Source: CAVUWL01 sp963787415 (GTDB taxonomy: Bacteria > Actinomycetota > Thermoleophilia > Solirubrobacterales > 70-9). Taken from it: DNA of 64,000 nucleotides. Location of the stretch: contig CAWBCO010000001.1 of NCBI GenBank assembly GCA_963787415.1, positions 310,001 to 374,000 of the forward strand, written 5' to 3'. The translations under genes were made by a program, and so were the position numbers. The notes beneath the pieces were generated by a model. The model ran no database searches. It saw only the letters and a list, made by a program, of their open reading frames with translations, and was not told the origin of the DNA. This document shows positions 45,279 through 53,141 of the stretch, one piece after another (the stretch's first letter is position 1; each line of letters opens with the position of its first letter).

Positions 45279-45623
45279 GTGCCAGCACGCAAACGCCCCA
45301 ACCGCCGCCCGGCACCACGGCGTCGACCCGCGGCTCGGCGCGGCTCGAGTCGCATCCATTGGGATCGAGTCGGGAGGGTGGCGCTAACCCTGGTCCTCGC
45401 CGCGGTCCTTTACTCCTACCTCAACCCGGCGATCGACTTCATCAAGACCTATACCGCGACGACCGCGGCCAAAGAGCAACTGCACGTGCTCCAGCACGAG
45501 AACACGCGCCTTCACCACTTGGTCCAAACGGCCGAGGATCCGATCGTGATCGACAGCAGGGCCCGCTCGCAGGGGATGGTCGCTGTGGGGGAGACTCCGC
45601 TCGTCGTTCGCGGGCTCAACTGA
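45279..45623 (+). CDS. FtsB/DivIC-family septum formation initiator
   Basis: 114 residues from GTG. A basic, Arg/Pro-rich cytoplasmic N-terminus (about 1-28) precedes a single transmembrane segment (VGRVALTLVLAAVLYSYL). A short coiled coil follows (TTAAKEQLHVLQHENTRLHH), ending with DSRARSQGMVAVGETPLVV, the family C-terminus. It acts in the divisome with FtsL and FtsQ. The eno-divIC order is typical of actinobacteria. Confidence 0.9.
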   Translation: MPARKRPNRRPAPRRRPAARRGSSRIHWDRVGRVALTLVLAAVLYSYLNPAIDFIKTYTATTAAKEQLHVLQHENTRLHHLVQTAEDPIVIDSRARSQGMVAVGETPLVVRGLN

Positions 45624-45641
45624 CGCGCGGGGGAGTTCCCG

Positions 45642-47863
45642 GTGGTTAGCGCCGGTTCCTACCTGCTGAGCGCCGCGGCCGGGGTCGTGCTCGCGATCTC
45701 GCTCAGCTTCAGCGCCTTTTGCCTTCGAGATCGCCTGCTTGGCTCCTGGCGCGGTGCCCCTGCTCGCCTGGTTGAGGCGATCCTCGCGATCGCGCTGCTG
45801 ATCTGGATCGCTGAGATCCTTGGCACCTTCAGTCTTTTCTACGCGGGGTTGGTGCTCGCGGTGGCGGTGGCGCTCGCACTGCTCCTTGCTTGGTTTGCCC
45901 CTCCGGCGGCGATTCGCCTGCGGACCTCGCGGCGAACGGCCGCAGGAGATCCTCCCTCCGCCAGGGCTCCGCAGGATCTCGCCTCTGGGGATGGCCTGCC
46001 GGCTCCGCCGGTGCCTCGCTTGGGGATTTTGATCGCGGTTGGGGTGATCGCGGTTGTTGTCGCGCAATGGGGTCTGACGACTAAGCATGCGCTCGATGGC
46101 GGGATCTTCAACTTCGACTCGCTCTGGTACCACATGCCCTTTGCGGTGGACATGGTGCAAAGCCACTCAACCACCGCCATGCACTACACCGACACCGTTT
46201 TCACCAACTGGTTTTATCCGCAGAACTCCGAGCTCTTGCACGCGGTCGGGATCGCAATCACCCACCGCGACACGCTCTCGCTTTTCATCAACTTCGGTTG
46301 GCTGGCGCTCGCCTTCCTGGCAGCATGGTGCATCGGGCGCCCTTACGGACGGGGTCACCTGACCCTGGTCGCGGCCGCGGTCATCCTTGACTCCCACACG
46401 CTGATCGTGCGCGAGCCGGGGGCTGCAAAGAACGACCTCGCGGCCGCGGCCCTGCTTTTGGGCGCGATCGCGATCCTGATCAACCTCTGGGCGCAGCGCG
46501 TCATCAGCGAGCCCGAGGGAGGGGAGGGGAGGGGAGGGTCGCTTCCCCTCGGCTGGCCGCTGGCGGCCGCCGGGTTGGCGGTCGGGCTGGCGGCCGGGAC
46601 CAAGGTCACGGTGCTCGCGATGGCGGCGGCGATGACGGTGGCGGTGATCGCCCTCGCCCCGAGCGCTCGGCGCCGGGCGGCGCTTCGGTGGTGGTTTGTT
46701 CCGGCCCTTTTGGGCGGCGGCTTCTGGTACCTGCGCAACCTCGTTTTCGCCGGCTCTCCGCTACCGGAGATCGTCCACCTGGGTCCGATCGTCCTGCCCC
46801 ATCCCGAGCGGCTGCAAAGCGCCCGCCCCAGCTTTGCGATCTCCCACTACGCAACCGATCCCAGCGTCTGGCGGCAGTACTTTGCACCCGGCCTGCACCA
46901 GGCCTTCGGTCTGCTCTGGCCCCTGGTCTTGGGGGAGCCGCGCTTGGCGCGGCGTTGGCGCTGTTTAGGGGACGCGATCGGGTTCTGCGCTGGATCGGCG
47001 CGGTGGCGCTGTTTGGGATGCTCGCCTACCTGTTCACCCCGCTCAGCGCCGCCGGAGCAGAGGGCGCGCCCGTCGCCTTCGCGATCAACGTCCGCTACGT
47101 CGAAGCTGCCCTGCTGGCGGGGATAGTGCTTTTGCCGCTGATCGTTGGCGCCAAAAGCAAGCGAGGCCAGTGGGTTCTGATGGGCGCTCTTCTCCTCGTC
47201 CTCGCGATCACCGACCGCCTAGACGCCGTCCTGCGCGATCCCTCGCGGGTCTTTGCCTGGCTGCTCGTGGCACTGGTCGTGCTGGCTCCGGCAGCGCTGC
47301 TTTTGGCTAGACACCGAGGCGCGCGGCGGGCGCCAATTCTCGCCGGCTTTGCCGCGATCGCGATCACCGCGATCGCGATCGGCTACCCGCTGCAGCGCGA
47401 TTACCTGCGCCAGCGCTTTCACGCCGGCCTCCCCGGCATGCACCTTGACGCTGCCTACCGGTGGGCCCGCAACATTGATGGTGCCCGGATCGGCCTGGCC
47501 GGTACAACCGCGGGCTTTCTCCAGTACGGCTTCTTTGGCACCGAGCTCTCAAATCGCGTCATCTACCTTGGCGCCAAGGGCCCACACGGAGCCTTCAACG
47601 CGATTTCCACCTGCCGTGCCTTCCGCGCCGCCGTCAACTCCGCCAACCTCGGGTTTTTAGTCACCGCCCCATTCCTCAACTTCATCCATACCGGACGCCC
47701 GATTTCCTCACCGGAGGCGGGCTGGCTACGGGCTGAGCCCGCGGTTACCCCGATCCTGCGCAGCGGTCCGGTTACGGTATGGAGGGTCAGGGGAGCACTT
47801 GACCCGAGCCGATGTGGACCCGTCAACGCGCCGCTGCGCCATATTCCCAATGCTCCGAGCTGA
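45642..47863 (+). pseudogene. membrane glycosyltransferase (GT39-like), frameshifted near 46931
   Basis: Two frames together encode one ~740-residue polytopic membrane protein. The first (from GTG 45642) gives about 430 residues to GLLWPLVLG, including the FDSLWYHMPFAVDMVQS luminal loop expected of lipid-sugar-dependent glycosyltransferases. The second continues as GAALGAALALFRGRDRVLRW to a stop at 47863, with NVRYVEAALLAGIVLLPLIV. The switch falls at a five-G run (46931-46935); a sixth G would restore a continuous frame. It is therefore either a one-base loss in the strain or a consensus error. It is close behind the divIC-like gene and may share its transcript. Confidence 0.8.
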
Positions 47864-47901
47864 AGTTTGGGGCCGCTGGCGCTGCTGGGTACCCTGAGCG
47901 G

Positions 47902-48261
47902 GTGAGCTACCCGTTCCAAAACGCATACTTTCAGTGGGAGGAGGGTTGGCGGGTCCTGCAGGGCATAGACGGCGACCGGAACCGGCGGCGGGCGGAACGG
48001 GTGATCGACGCTGTTCGCGAAGAGCTGCGCCGGCGGATCGGGCCGACCTTCACCGCCGAGCAGCTAGCCGATCTCTACGGCAGCGGAACCGACTGGTGCC
48101 TGCAGGCGGCGCTTGAGGTGGCGCCCGAGCTGGAGTTGGATTGCCAGGTCGCTTGCCGACGCCGCCTTTTGGCTATACCTGCGCGGCGCCAGCGACTTTG
48201 CCGCGGGGCGCCGTCTAGTCGTCTGAAGCGGTGGGCTCGCCGCTCTCTACGCGGCGGATGA
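47902..48261 (+). CDS. small soluble protein of unknown function, probable frameshift near 48150
   Basis: From GTG 47902 the protein begins SYPFQNAYFQWEEGWRVLQ and continues as a charged helical sequence (RAERVIDAVREELRRRIGPT, LADLYGSGTDWCLQAALEV). After LDCQVA the composition turns Arg-rich and protein-unlike. A neighbouring frame instead gives ADAAFWLYLRGASDFAAGRR and stops at 48226, which reads as the natural C-terminus. Restoring one C and one G (GCCTTGGCC for GCTTGCC) near 48154 would join them. I do not recognise the family. The 3' end overlaps the convergent gene. Confidence 0.6.
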   Translation: MSYPFQNAYFQWEEGWRVLQGIDGDRNRRRAERVIDAVREELRRRIGPTFTAEQLADLYGSGTDWCLQAALEVAPELELDCQVACRRRLLAIPARRQRLCRGAPSSRLKRWARRSLRGG

Positions 48262-48775
48262 TGATCTGGTCTGCGTCGATCCTCACCGTCACCTCGCGCT
48301 TGCCGGCCCAGTGCTCGGAGTAGACGGGGTTTTCCTTCACCGCCGGATCTAGCCAGAGGCCGTAGCCGTCGGTCTCCCCGTGATCAAAGGTGGCCTCGAG
48401 GCTTTTCTGGCGGCCTCTTCCGCCGCGCCGACCGCGTCGCCGCCGCCGCCTCGGCACCGCCCCCCCACCGCCGTTGCCGCCGCTGGCATCGGCAGAGCTC
48501 TCATCCTCGGCATCCTCCTCGGCATCGGGGTCCTCCTCGGACTCCTCGCCGCCAACTTCGGCGGTGGCGGCTTCGATCTCGGCTTCGATCTCGTCGCGAA
48601 GGTCGACTTCGGTGCCCGAGTCCTCGGCGTCGGCGGAAAGGTCATGCTGATCTCGGAACTCGCGAAGCTCGGTGGTGCTGATTTCCAGCTGGTGGGCGAT
48701 CCATGCGTCAGTTCGACCCTGGCGGACCCAGGAGCGAATCTGGTTGAGCTGTGGCTTCAGCGAGCGTCGCGGCAT
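48215..48775 (-). CDS. hypothetical HTH protein with acidic and Arg-rich middle
   Basis: 186 residues. Residues 1-45 look like a helix-turn-helix (SWVRQGRTDAWIAHQLEIS, TTELREFRDQHDL). About 50-100 is strongly acidic (EIEAEIEAATAEVGGEESEE). About 105-125 is a Gly then Arg-rich patch (RRRRRRGRRGGRGRQK). The last ~60 residues look like a folded domain (ETDGYGLWLDPAVKENPVYS, VTVRIDADQIIIRRVES). The layout suggests nucleic-acid contact; no family was recognised. Its 3' end overlaps the convergent gene at 47902. Confidence 0.75.
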   Translation of the reverse strand: MPRRSLKPQLNQIRSWVRQGRTDAWIAHQLEISTTELREFRDQHDLSADAEDSGTEVDLRDEIEAEIEAATAEVGGEESEEDPDAEEDAEDESSADASGGNGGGGAVPRRRRRRGRRGGRGRQKSLEATFDHGETDGYGLWLDPAVKENPVYSEHWAGKREVTVRIDADQIIIRRVESGEPTASDD

Positions 48776-48818
48776 CGGCAGCCGAGTCTATTCAACCGGA
48801 AGGCTCCTTCGCCGGACG

Positions 48819-49058
48819 CTAGGCCATCAGGAAGGCGAGCGCCTCGAACATGACGACGACGACGACGATCACGGTAACCGTGAGGCAGACGGCGAGCACG
48901 CTGAAGCGAACCTTGCCCTGCTGCTCGGTCCGATCGATGCGCCGAGCGCGGGCGCGGTTTGCGGCCCGCCGTCGCAGCTGCTCACGGCGGCGGCGCTCCA
49001 ATGTGGTCTCCTGCTCGAAGGCCGTCTCGAACTGGGAGATGCTCTGTCGCATTCGCAT
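48819..49058 (-). CDS. small single-span membrane protein with basic coiled-coil head
   Basis: 79 residues. The first ~50 form a charged helix (SISQFETAFEQETTLERRRR then basic RRRAANRARARRIDRTEQQ). One C-terminal transmembrane segment follows (FSVLAVCLTVTVIVVVVVMF). The basic head should stay cytoplasmic. ATG 49058 or ATG 49052 could start it; no strong Shine-Dalgarno is seen. No family was recognised. The following 49059-49235 contains nothing I can interpret. Confidence 0.65.
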   Translation of the reverse strand: MRMRQSISQFETAFEQETTLERRRREQLRRRAANRARARRIDRTEQQGKVRFSVLAVCLTVTVIVVVVVMFEALAFLMA

Positions 49059-49235
49059 AGGTTGCTGGCCCCAGGGGCCGCGGGCACCGTAGCAAAGCTA
49101 GGGGAGAACCTCGACCTCATCGAGCGCCGGGGGGAGGCCGCCGTCGCTGCCTGACCGATCACCGCGGCAGCAAGCGGGTCTCAAGGCGGGTCGCTCCCTT
49201 TTGCGCAGTGGTGCAGGCGGCTTCACCGCCCGATC

Positions 49236-50153
49236 CTAGGGGGTGCGATGGGCGCTGGAGAGGAGGGTTTCCTTGATCTGGCCGATGATCTCAAGGGCCT
49301 CGTTCCACTCGCGCTGCCAGACATTGCGGCCGAAGATCACTCCCGAACCGCCAGCCTCCATCACCATCCGAGTGTGGTCGAGCACCGTCTCATCATCGAC
49401 CTTGGAGCCGCCGGAGAGGACGACGAGGGAACGCCCAGCTGACTCCACGCAGTGGCGAATCGCCTCACTCGGGCTCGCCCCGAGCTGATCGTAGGGGGCG
49501 GGGGAGTCGCCGTCGTGCTCAGATCGCTTGGGCATGTTGAGCTTGACGATGTCAGCGCCCATCTCCATTGCCATCCGCGCGGCGTAGTCGATTGCGTAGA
49601 GGGAGCCGGCGCCACCTTTGGCATCGATAGCCTCACCGCGCGGGTAGGACCAGATCACCAGTGGCATGCCGAAGCGCTCGCAGTCCTGGCGCACGAGCCG
49701 CAGCTGGGCGAGATCATCGTCTTGGCGCGGGGAGCCGACGTAGAGGGTGTAGCCGACGGCGTCGGCGCCCAGCCGCACGGCGTCCTCGACGCTTGCGTTG
49801 CAGGCAGAGAATGCTCGCGGCGAGGGTGGGATGTCGGTCTTGCCGTTGACCTTGAGGATCAACGGCACCCGCCCGGCGTAGTCGGGGTAGTACTTCTCAG
49901 CCAGTCCGATTTGGCAGGCCAGTGCCGAGTAACCAGCCTCCGCGGCCAACCGGAACTGGTAATCGGGGTCCTTGGAGGCCGGGTTGGGGAAAAAGTCGCG
50001 GGGGCCGTGCTCGATGCCCTGGTCGATCGGGAGCATCATCAACGTCCCGTTGCCGGGACCGAACTCAAACAGCAGGCGGTGCAGGCGGGTGCGCTTACCC
50101 GGCGCCAGGGTCGCAAGCAGGGATTTTTGCTCGGTCAGCGTCTTGACTTGCAC
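49236..50153 (-). CDS. class I fructose-bisphosphate aldolase (DhnA/FbaB type)
   Basis: 305 residues from GTG 50153, which has GGAGG seven bases upstream; longer frames lack such a site. The archaeal-type class I aldolase pattern includes MLPIDQGIEHGPRDFF, the AKYY-type segment GLAEKYYPDYAGRVPLILKV, ADAVGYTLYVGS, PLVIWSYPRGEAI, ADIVKLNMPK with the probable Schiff-base Lys, and VLSGGSKVDDETVLDHTRMV. It cleaves fructose-1,6-bisphosphate in glycolysis or gluconeogenesis. No class II fba is in this window. It is divergent from the zinc-ribbon rhomboid-like gene. Confidence 0.92.
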   Translation of the reverse strand: MQVKTLTEQKSLLATLAPGKRTRLHRLLFEFGPGNGTLMMLPIDQGIEHGPRDFFPNPASKDPDYQFRLAAEAGYSALACQIGLAEKYYPDYAGRVPLILKVNGKTDIPPSPRAFSACNASVEDAVRLGADAVGYTLYVGSPRQDDDLAQLRLVRQDCERFGMPLVIWSYPRGEAIDAKGGAGSLYAIDYAARMAMEMGADIVKLNMPKRSEHDGDSPAPYDQLGASPSEAIRHCVESAGRSLVVLSGGSKVDDETVLDHTRMVMEAGGSGVIFGRNVWQREWNEALEIIGQIKETLLSSAHRTP

Positions 50154-50237
50154 TCGGAATCCTCCTCGAACATGGGTGTCCAGCAAGTATGGCAGCGCCG
50201 ACCGAAAGAGCGGCCGGCGCCAGGGCGGTTATTCTCG

Positions 50238-51014
50238 ATGATCATGAGCGAGACTGAGCTCAGCGTTGTCTGCAAGAACTGCGGCTCCGAGGTCAGTCCC
50301 TACGTGACCGAGTGCCCCTACTGCGGTGCCCGGTTGCGCAAGCGGGCGCCAAAACTTGAGCGCCGCGGGGACGGCCTGGAGGCAAAGCTCTCCCCGCGGC
50401 GGGCTCGGCGGTTGGCCCTGCTCAGCCATCGCCGTCTCTCCGCACCCGGTGCGGGCCGACCGTATGCAACCCTCGCCGTAATCCTCGGCTCGGCCCTGTT
50501 GCTGCTGGTCCAAAAGGCGACCGGTGGCGCGCTCTCTTCCTTCGGTGGGCTGATCGTTCCCTATGAGAGCGCCTGGTGGCGCTTCCTGGCGGCGCCTTTT
50601 GCCTACGTCGACGTCGGCTACCTCTTTGTCGTCGCCATCGGTCTGGCGATCTTTGCGACAGCTTTGGAGTATCGATTGGGAAGCCTTCCAACCGGACTTC
50701 TGCTCCTCGCCTGCGGCTCGCTCGGTGCTCTGGCGGCCAACGGAATTGCCAATGCCCAGGGCGAAGTGACCGTGATCGCGGGGGGTAACGGGATGGCACT
50801 CGGTGCTCTGGCGGCATGGTTTGCGATCCGCCGCGCGGAGTCCCATCATGCGATCGAGGAGGAGTATGACCTGATCGGAGTCGTGGTCGCCGCCGCGGTC
50901 TTGCTCGCGCTGCCGCTTTTTGATTCGACCGCAAACGTTTTCGCTGGGCTGGTGGGAGGCGCCGTCGGCGGCCTCGCCGGCCTCGCTGCCTCGGTCCTGC
51001 GTCCTTCCGAATAG
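50238..51014 (+). CDS. zinc-ribbon protein with rhomboid-like membrane domain lacking catalytic residues
   Basis: 258 residues. An N-terminal zinc ribbon (VCKNCGSEVSPYVTECPYCG) is joined by a basic linker to six hydrophobic segments. The membrane part follows the rhomboid pattern: WWRFLAAPFAYVDVGYLFVV and IFATALEYRLGS for the first helices and GGNGMALGALAAWFAI in place of GxSGxxxG. The catalytic Ser is Asn here, and the last helix (TANVFAGLVGGAVGGLAG) has no His, so it should not be a protease. ATG 50238 or 50244 may start it. The frame is open 786 bases upstream but without protein-like sequence. A 108-residue gene follows after 10 bp. Confidence 0.82.
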   Translation: MIMSETELSVVCKNCGSEVSPYVTECPYCGARLRKRAPKLERRGDGLEAKLSPRRARRLALLSHRRLSAPGAGRPYATLAVILGSALLLLVQKATGGALSSFGGLIVPYESAWWRFLAAPFAYVDVGYLFVVAIGLAIFATALEYRLGSLPTGLLLLACGSLGALAANGIANAQGEVTVIAGGNGMALGALAAWFAIRRAESHHAIEEEYDLIGVVVAAAVLLALPLFDSTANVFAGLVGGAVGGLAGLAASVLRPSE

Positions 51015-51024
51015 GCTGATCGAC

Positions 51025-51351
51025 GTGGCCGATGAGGACAGCAATCTCGACCGCGCGATCGAGCGCCTGCTCGAGGCCGAGCGCTTCGCTGAGGCGGAGC
51101 GGATCGTGGCCCAGGCGGCGCCCCAGCTGCAACGGGTACTTGCAGCCGCCCTCGCCGAGGGCGGCTGGTTCGCCGAGCCGCATGAGGCAGAGACGCTGAG
51201 GGTCGCGACGATTCCTGATCCCGAGCAGAGAATCAGCGCGGTACGCGCCCTGCTAGCCGAGGAGGCGAGGATGGGGATGATGGTTGGAGTTGCCGTCGGC
51301 TGGGCACTGAAGGAGGAGTTGACCGAACCCCGAGAACGAAAAGGAGGGTGA
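51025..51351 (+). CDS. small helical protein of unknown function
   Basis: 108 residues from GTG 51025, 10 bp after the rhomboid-like gene. It is acidic and Ala/Glu-rich, likely all-helical (LDRAIERLLEAERFAEAERI, VLAAALAEGGWFAEPHEAET). It ends with a short hydrophobic stretch (MGMMVGVAVGWALKEEL). No signal peptide. The reading frame matches the GC3-rich pattern of neighbours. The family is not recognised. The AGGAGGG in its last codons is the Shine-Dalgarno for the next gene. Confidence 0.75.
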   Translation: MADEDSNLDRAIERLLEAERFAEAERIVAQAAPQLQRVLAAALAEGGWFAEPHEAETLRVATIPDPEQRISAVRALLAEEARMGMMVGVAVGWALKEELTEPRERKGG

Positions 51352-51354
51352 GCC

Positions 51355-52068
51355 ATGGAGATCAAGTTCCACGGCCACGCGTGCTTTGAGCTAAGCGATG
51401 GGGAGACGAGTCTTCTCATCGACCCTTTCCTGAAGCCCAATAACCCGAAGGCGGTGGCGAGCGCTGAGGAGGTCGAGCCGACTCACATCGCGCTCAGTCA
51501 TGGACACGCCGACCACATCGCCGACGCCGTCCCGCTGGCGAGGCGCACCGGCGCTCACTGCCTGGCGATCGTCGAGCTGGCGAGTTGGCTGCAAAGCCAG
51601 GGCGTCGAGGCGGTCAGCGATCCAAACCTTGGCGGAACCGTCGAGTTTGAGTGGGGCTGGATCAAGCTCGTGCCGGCCTGGCACACCAACACGATTCCGG
51701 GCTCTGCGGAGGAACCGTTTAGCGCCGAGCAGGGGATAGCGATAGGCACCTGTGCCGGCCTGGTGATCTCGATTGGCGGCACAACCGTCTACCACGCGGG
51801 TGACACCTGCCTGTTCGGCGACATGAAGCTGATCGGCGAGCGCAATCCGATCGACATCGCCCTGCTCCCGATCGGCGGCCACTACACGATGGATCGCCAC
51901 GATGCCGTGGTCGCGGCGCAGCTGCTCGGCGCCCCGCTCGTAATCCCGATGCACTACGACACCTTTCCCCCGATCGAGACCGACGCCGCGGCCTTTGGCT
52001 CTGACCTGGGGTCAGAGACGTCGGCCGCGGCGGTTGTGCTGCAGCCGGGCGAGGTGCACAGCGTCTGA
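51355..52068 (+). CDS. metallo-beta-lactamase-fold hydrolase (UPF0173-like)
   Basis: 237 residues. MEIKFHGHACFELSDGETSL and LLIDPFLKPNNPKAV start the fold. The metal site is LSHGHADHIADAV (HxHxDH) with further His in VPAWHTNTIPGS, HAGDTCLFGDM and PMHYDTFPPIETD. This matches the L-ascorbate-lactonase-like/UPF0173 group of metal-dependent hydrolases with unknown substrate. The ATG is preceded by AAAAGGAGGG. Probably in an operon with the 50238 and 51025 genes. Confidence 0.92.
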   Translation: MEIKFHGHACFELSDGETSLLIDPFLKPNNPKAVASAEEVEPTHIALSHGHADHIADAVPLARRTGAHCLAIVELASWLQSQGVEAVSDPNLGGTVEFEWGWIKLVPAWHTNTIPGSAEEPFSAEQGIAIGTCAGLVISIGGTTVYHAGDTCLFGDMKLIGERNPIDIALLPIGGHYTMDRHDAVVAAQLLGAPLVIPMHYDTFPPIETDAAAFGSDLGSETSAAAVVLQPGEVHSV

Positions 52069-52145
52069 GAGAAACTGGCTGCCTGGCCAGTTTTGCTGGT
52101 AATCTCGCCTCGACCGCCACCGCCCGAGCGAGGAGAAAAGAGCAG

Positions 52146-53069
52146 ATGGAGATCAAAGAGGCATCCGGGACGCAGTCAAGGACGGCGCGAGCCGACTTTC
52201 AGGAGACGACTGATCCGGCCCTGATCGAGGCCGCCGATCGGACCGCCGACGTCAAGCTCCTCACCTACGCGCAGCTCTACATGCTCTGGGAGCGCCAGCA
52301 GTGGCAGACGCAGGAGCTCGACTTTGGCCGCGACCGCGAGGACTGGCACGAGCGGATCAGCGAGGAGGAGCGCTTCCAGCGCATGTACGGGCTCTCCTCC
52401 TTTTTTATCGGTGAGCAGAAGGTCGCCGAGGAGTTGGGGCCGATCATGCGTGCCTGTCCAACCGAGGATCAGAAAATCTTCCTCTGCACACAGATTGCGG
52501 ATGAGGCTCGTCACGTGCGCTTTTTCGAGCGCTTTTACCGCGAGGTCGGCGTCCTTGAGTCAGATGGACTTACCGAGATGCTGGCCGAGACCTCCGAGCA
52601 TCTGAATGAGAACTTTGGCCGGCTTTTTGACGAGATGCTGAAAAAGCGCACCGACCGCCTCTCCGTCGAGCCCGAAGATGGCGAGGCCCTGGTCAAGGCG
52701 ATCACGATTTACCACATGGTGATCGAGGGCATGCTCGCGCTCACCGGCCAGCACTTCATCATGGACTTCAACGAGCGCGAAGGAACGCTTCCGGCCTTCG
52801 TCGCCGGCTTTCAAAACGTCGCCCGCGATGAGCATCGCCACGTCGCCTTCGGCTCCGTCTTCCTTCGCGAGAAGGCCCACGAGGACGAGCGCTACAAGCG
52901 GGCGATCCAGCGCACCCTGGAGGAGTCCCTGCCGGTGGCCGACGGGGTGCTGTCTCCGCCCTGGGCCACCGATGAGAGCTGGGATCTCTTTGGCTACTCG
53001 CTGGAGGACACCCGCAAGTTTGCCGGCACCTGTCTGATGCGTCGCCTCAAGGTAATCGGGCTGCAGTAA
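52146..53069 (+). CDS. R2-like ligand-binding oxidase (R2lox-like), stand-alone
   Basis: 307 residues, ferritin-like fold without an SCP2 extension. Metal ligands: Glu in FIGEQKVAEE, E..H in IADEARHVRFF, Glu in YHMVIEGMLA, and E..H in ARDEHRHVAFG. Val lies three after the first Glu and Tyr five before the third, as in the crosslink pair of R2lox. It therefore resembles R2lox more than true ribonucleotide reductase R2, and no nrdA is nearby. GAGGAGAAAAG precedes the ATG. It is a paralogue of the N-terminal domain of the 14872-16149 protein. It converges on the ECF sigma gene. Confidence 0.85.
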   Translation: MEIKEASGTQSRTARADFQETTDPALIEAADRTADVKLLTYAQLYMLWERQQWQTQELDFGRDREDWHERISEEERFQRMYGLSSFFIGEQKVAEELGPIMRACPTEDQKIFLCTQIADEARHVRFFERFYREVGVLESDGLTEMLAETSEHLNENFGRLFDEMLKKRTDRLSVEPEDGEALVKAITIYHMVIEGMLALTGQHFIMDFNEREGTLPAFVAGFQNVARDEHRHVAFGSVFLREKAHEDERYKRAIQRTLEESLPVADGVLSPPWATDESWDLFGYSLEDTRKFAGTCLMRRLKVIGLQ

Positions 53070-53141
53070 GCGGCGACTCCCGCTTGCTTGCGCCTGGTTG
53101 GCCCAACCGAGGGGGAGGAGGACTGAGAATCCGCGGCTGAG

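Noticed and set aside
46921..46945. Programmed ribosomal frameshift
   Set aside because: No slippery heptamer with a downstream pseudoknot was recognised, and a single missing G explains the break more simply.
49452..50237. Upstream extension of the rhomboid-like frame
   Set aside because: It is antisense to the aldolase gene. The zinc ribbon begins just after 50238.
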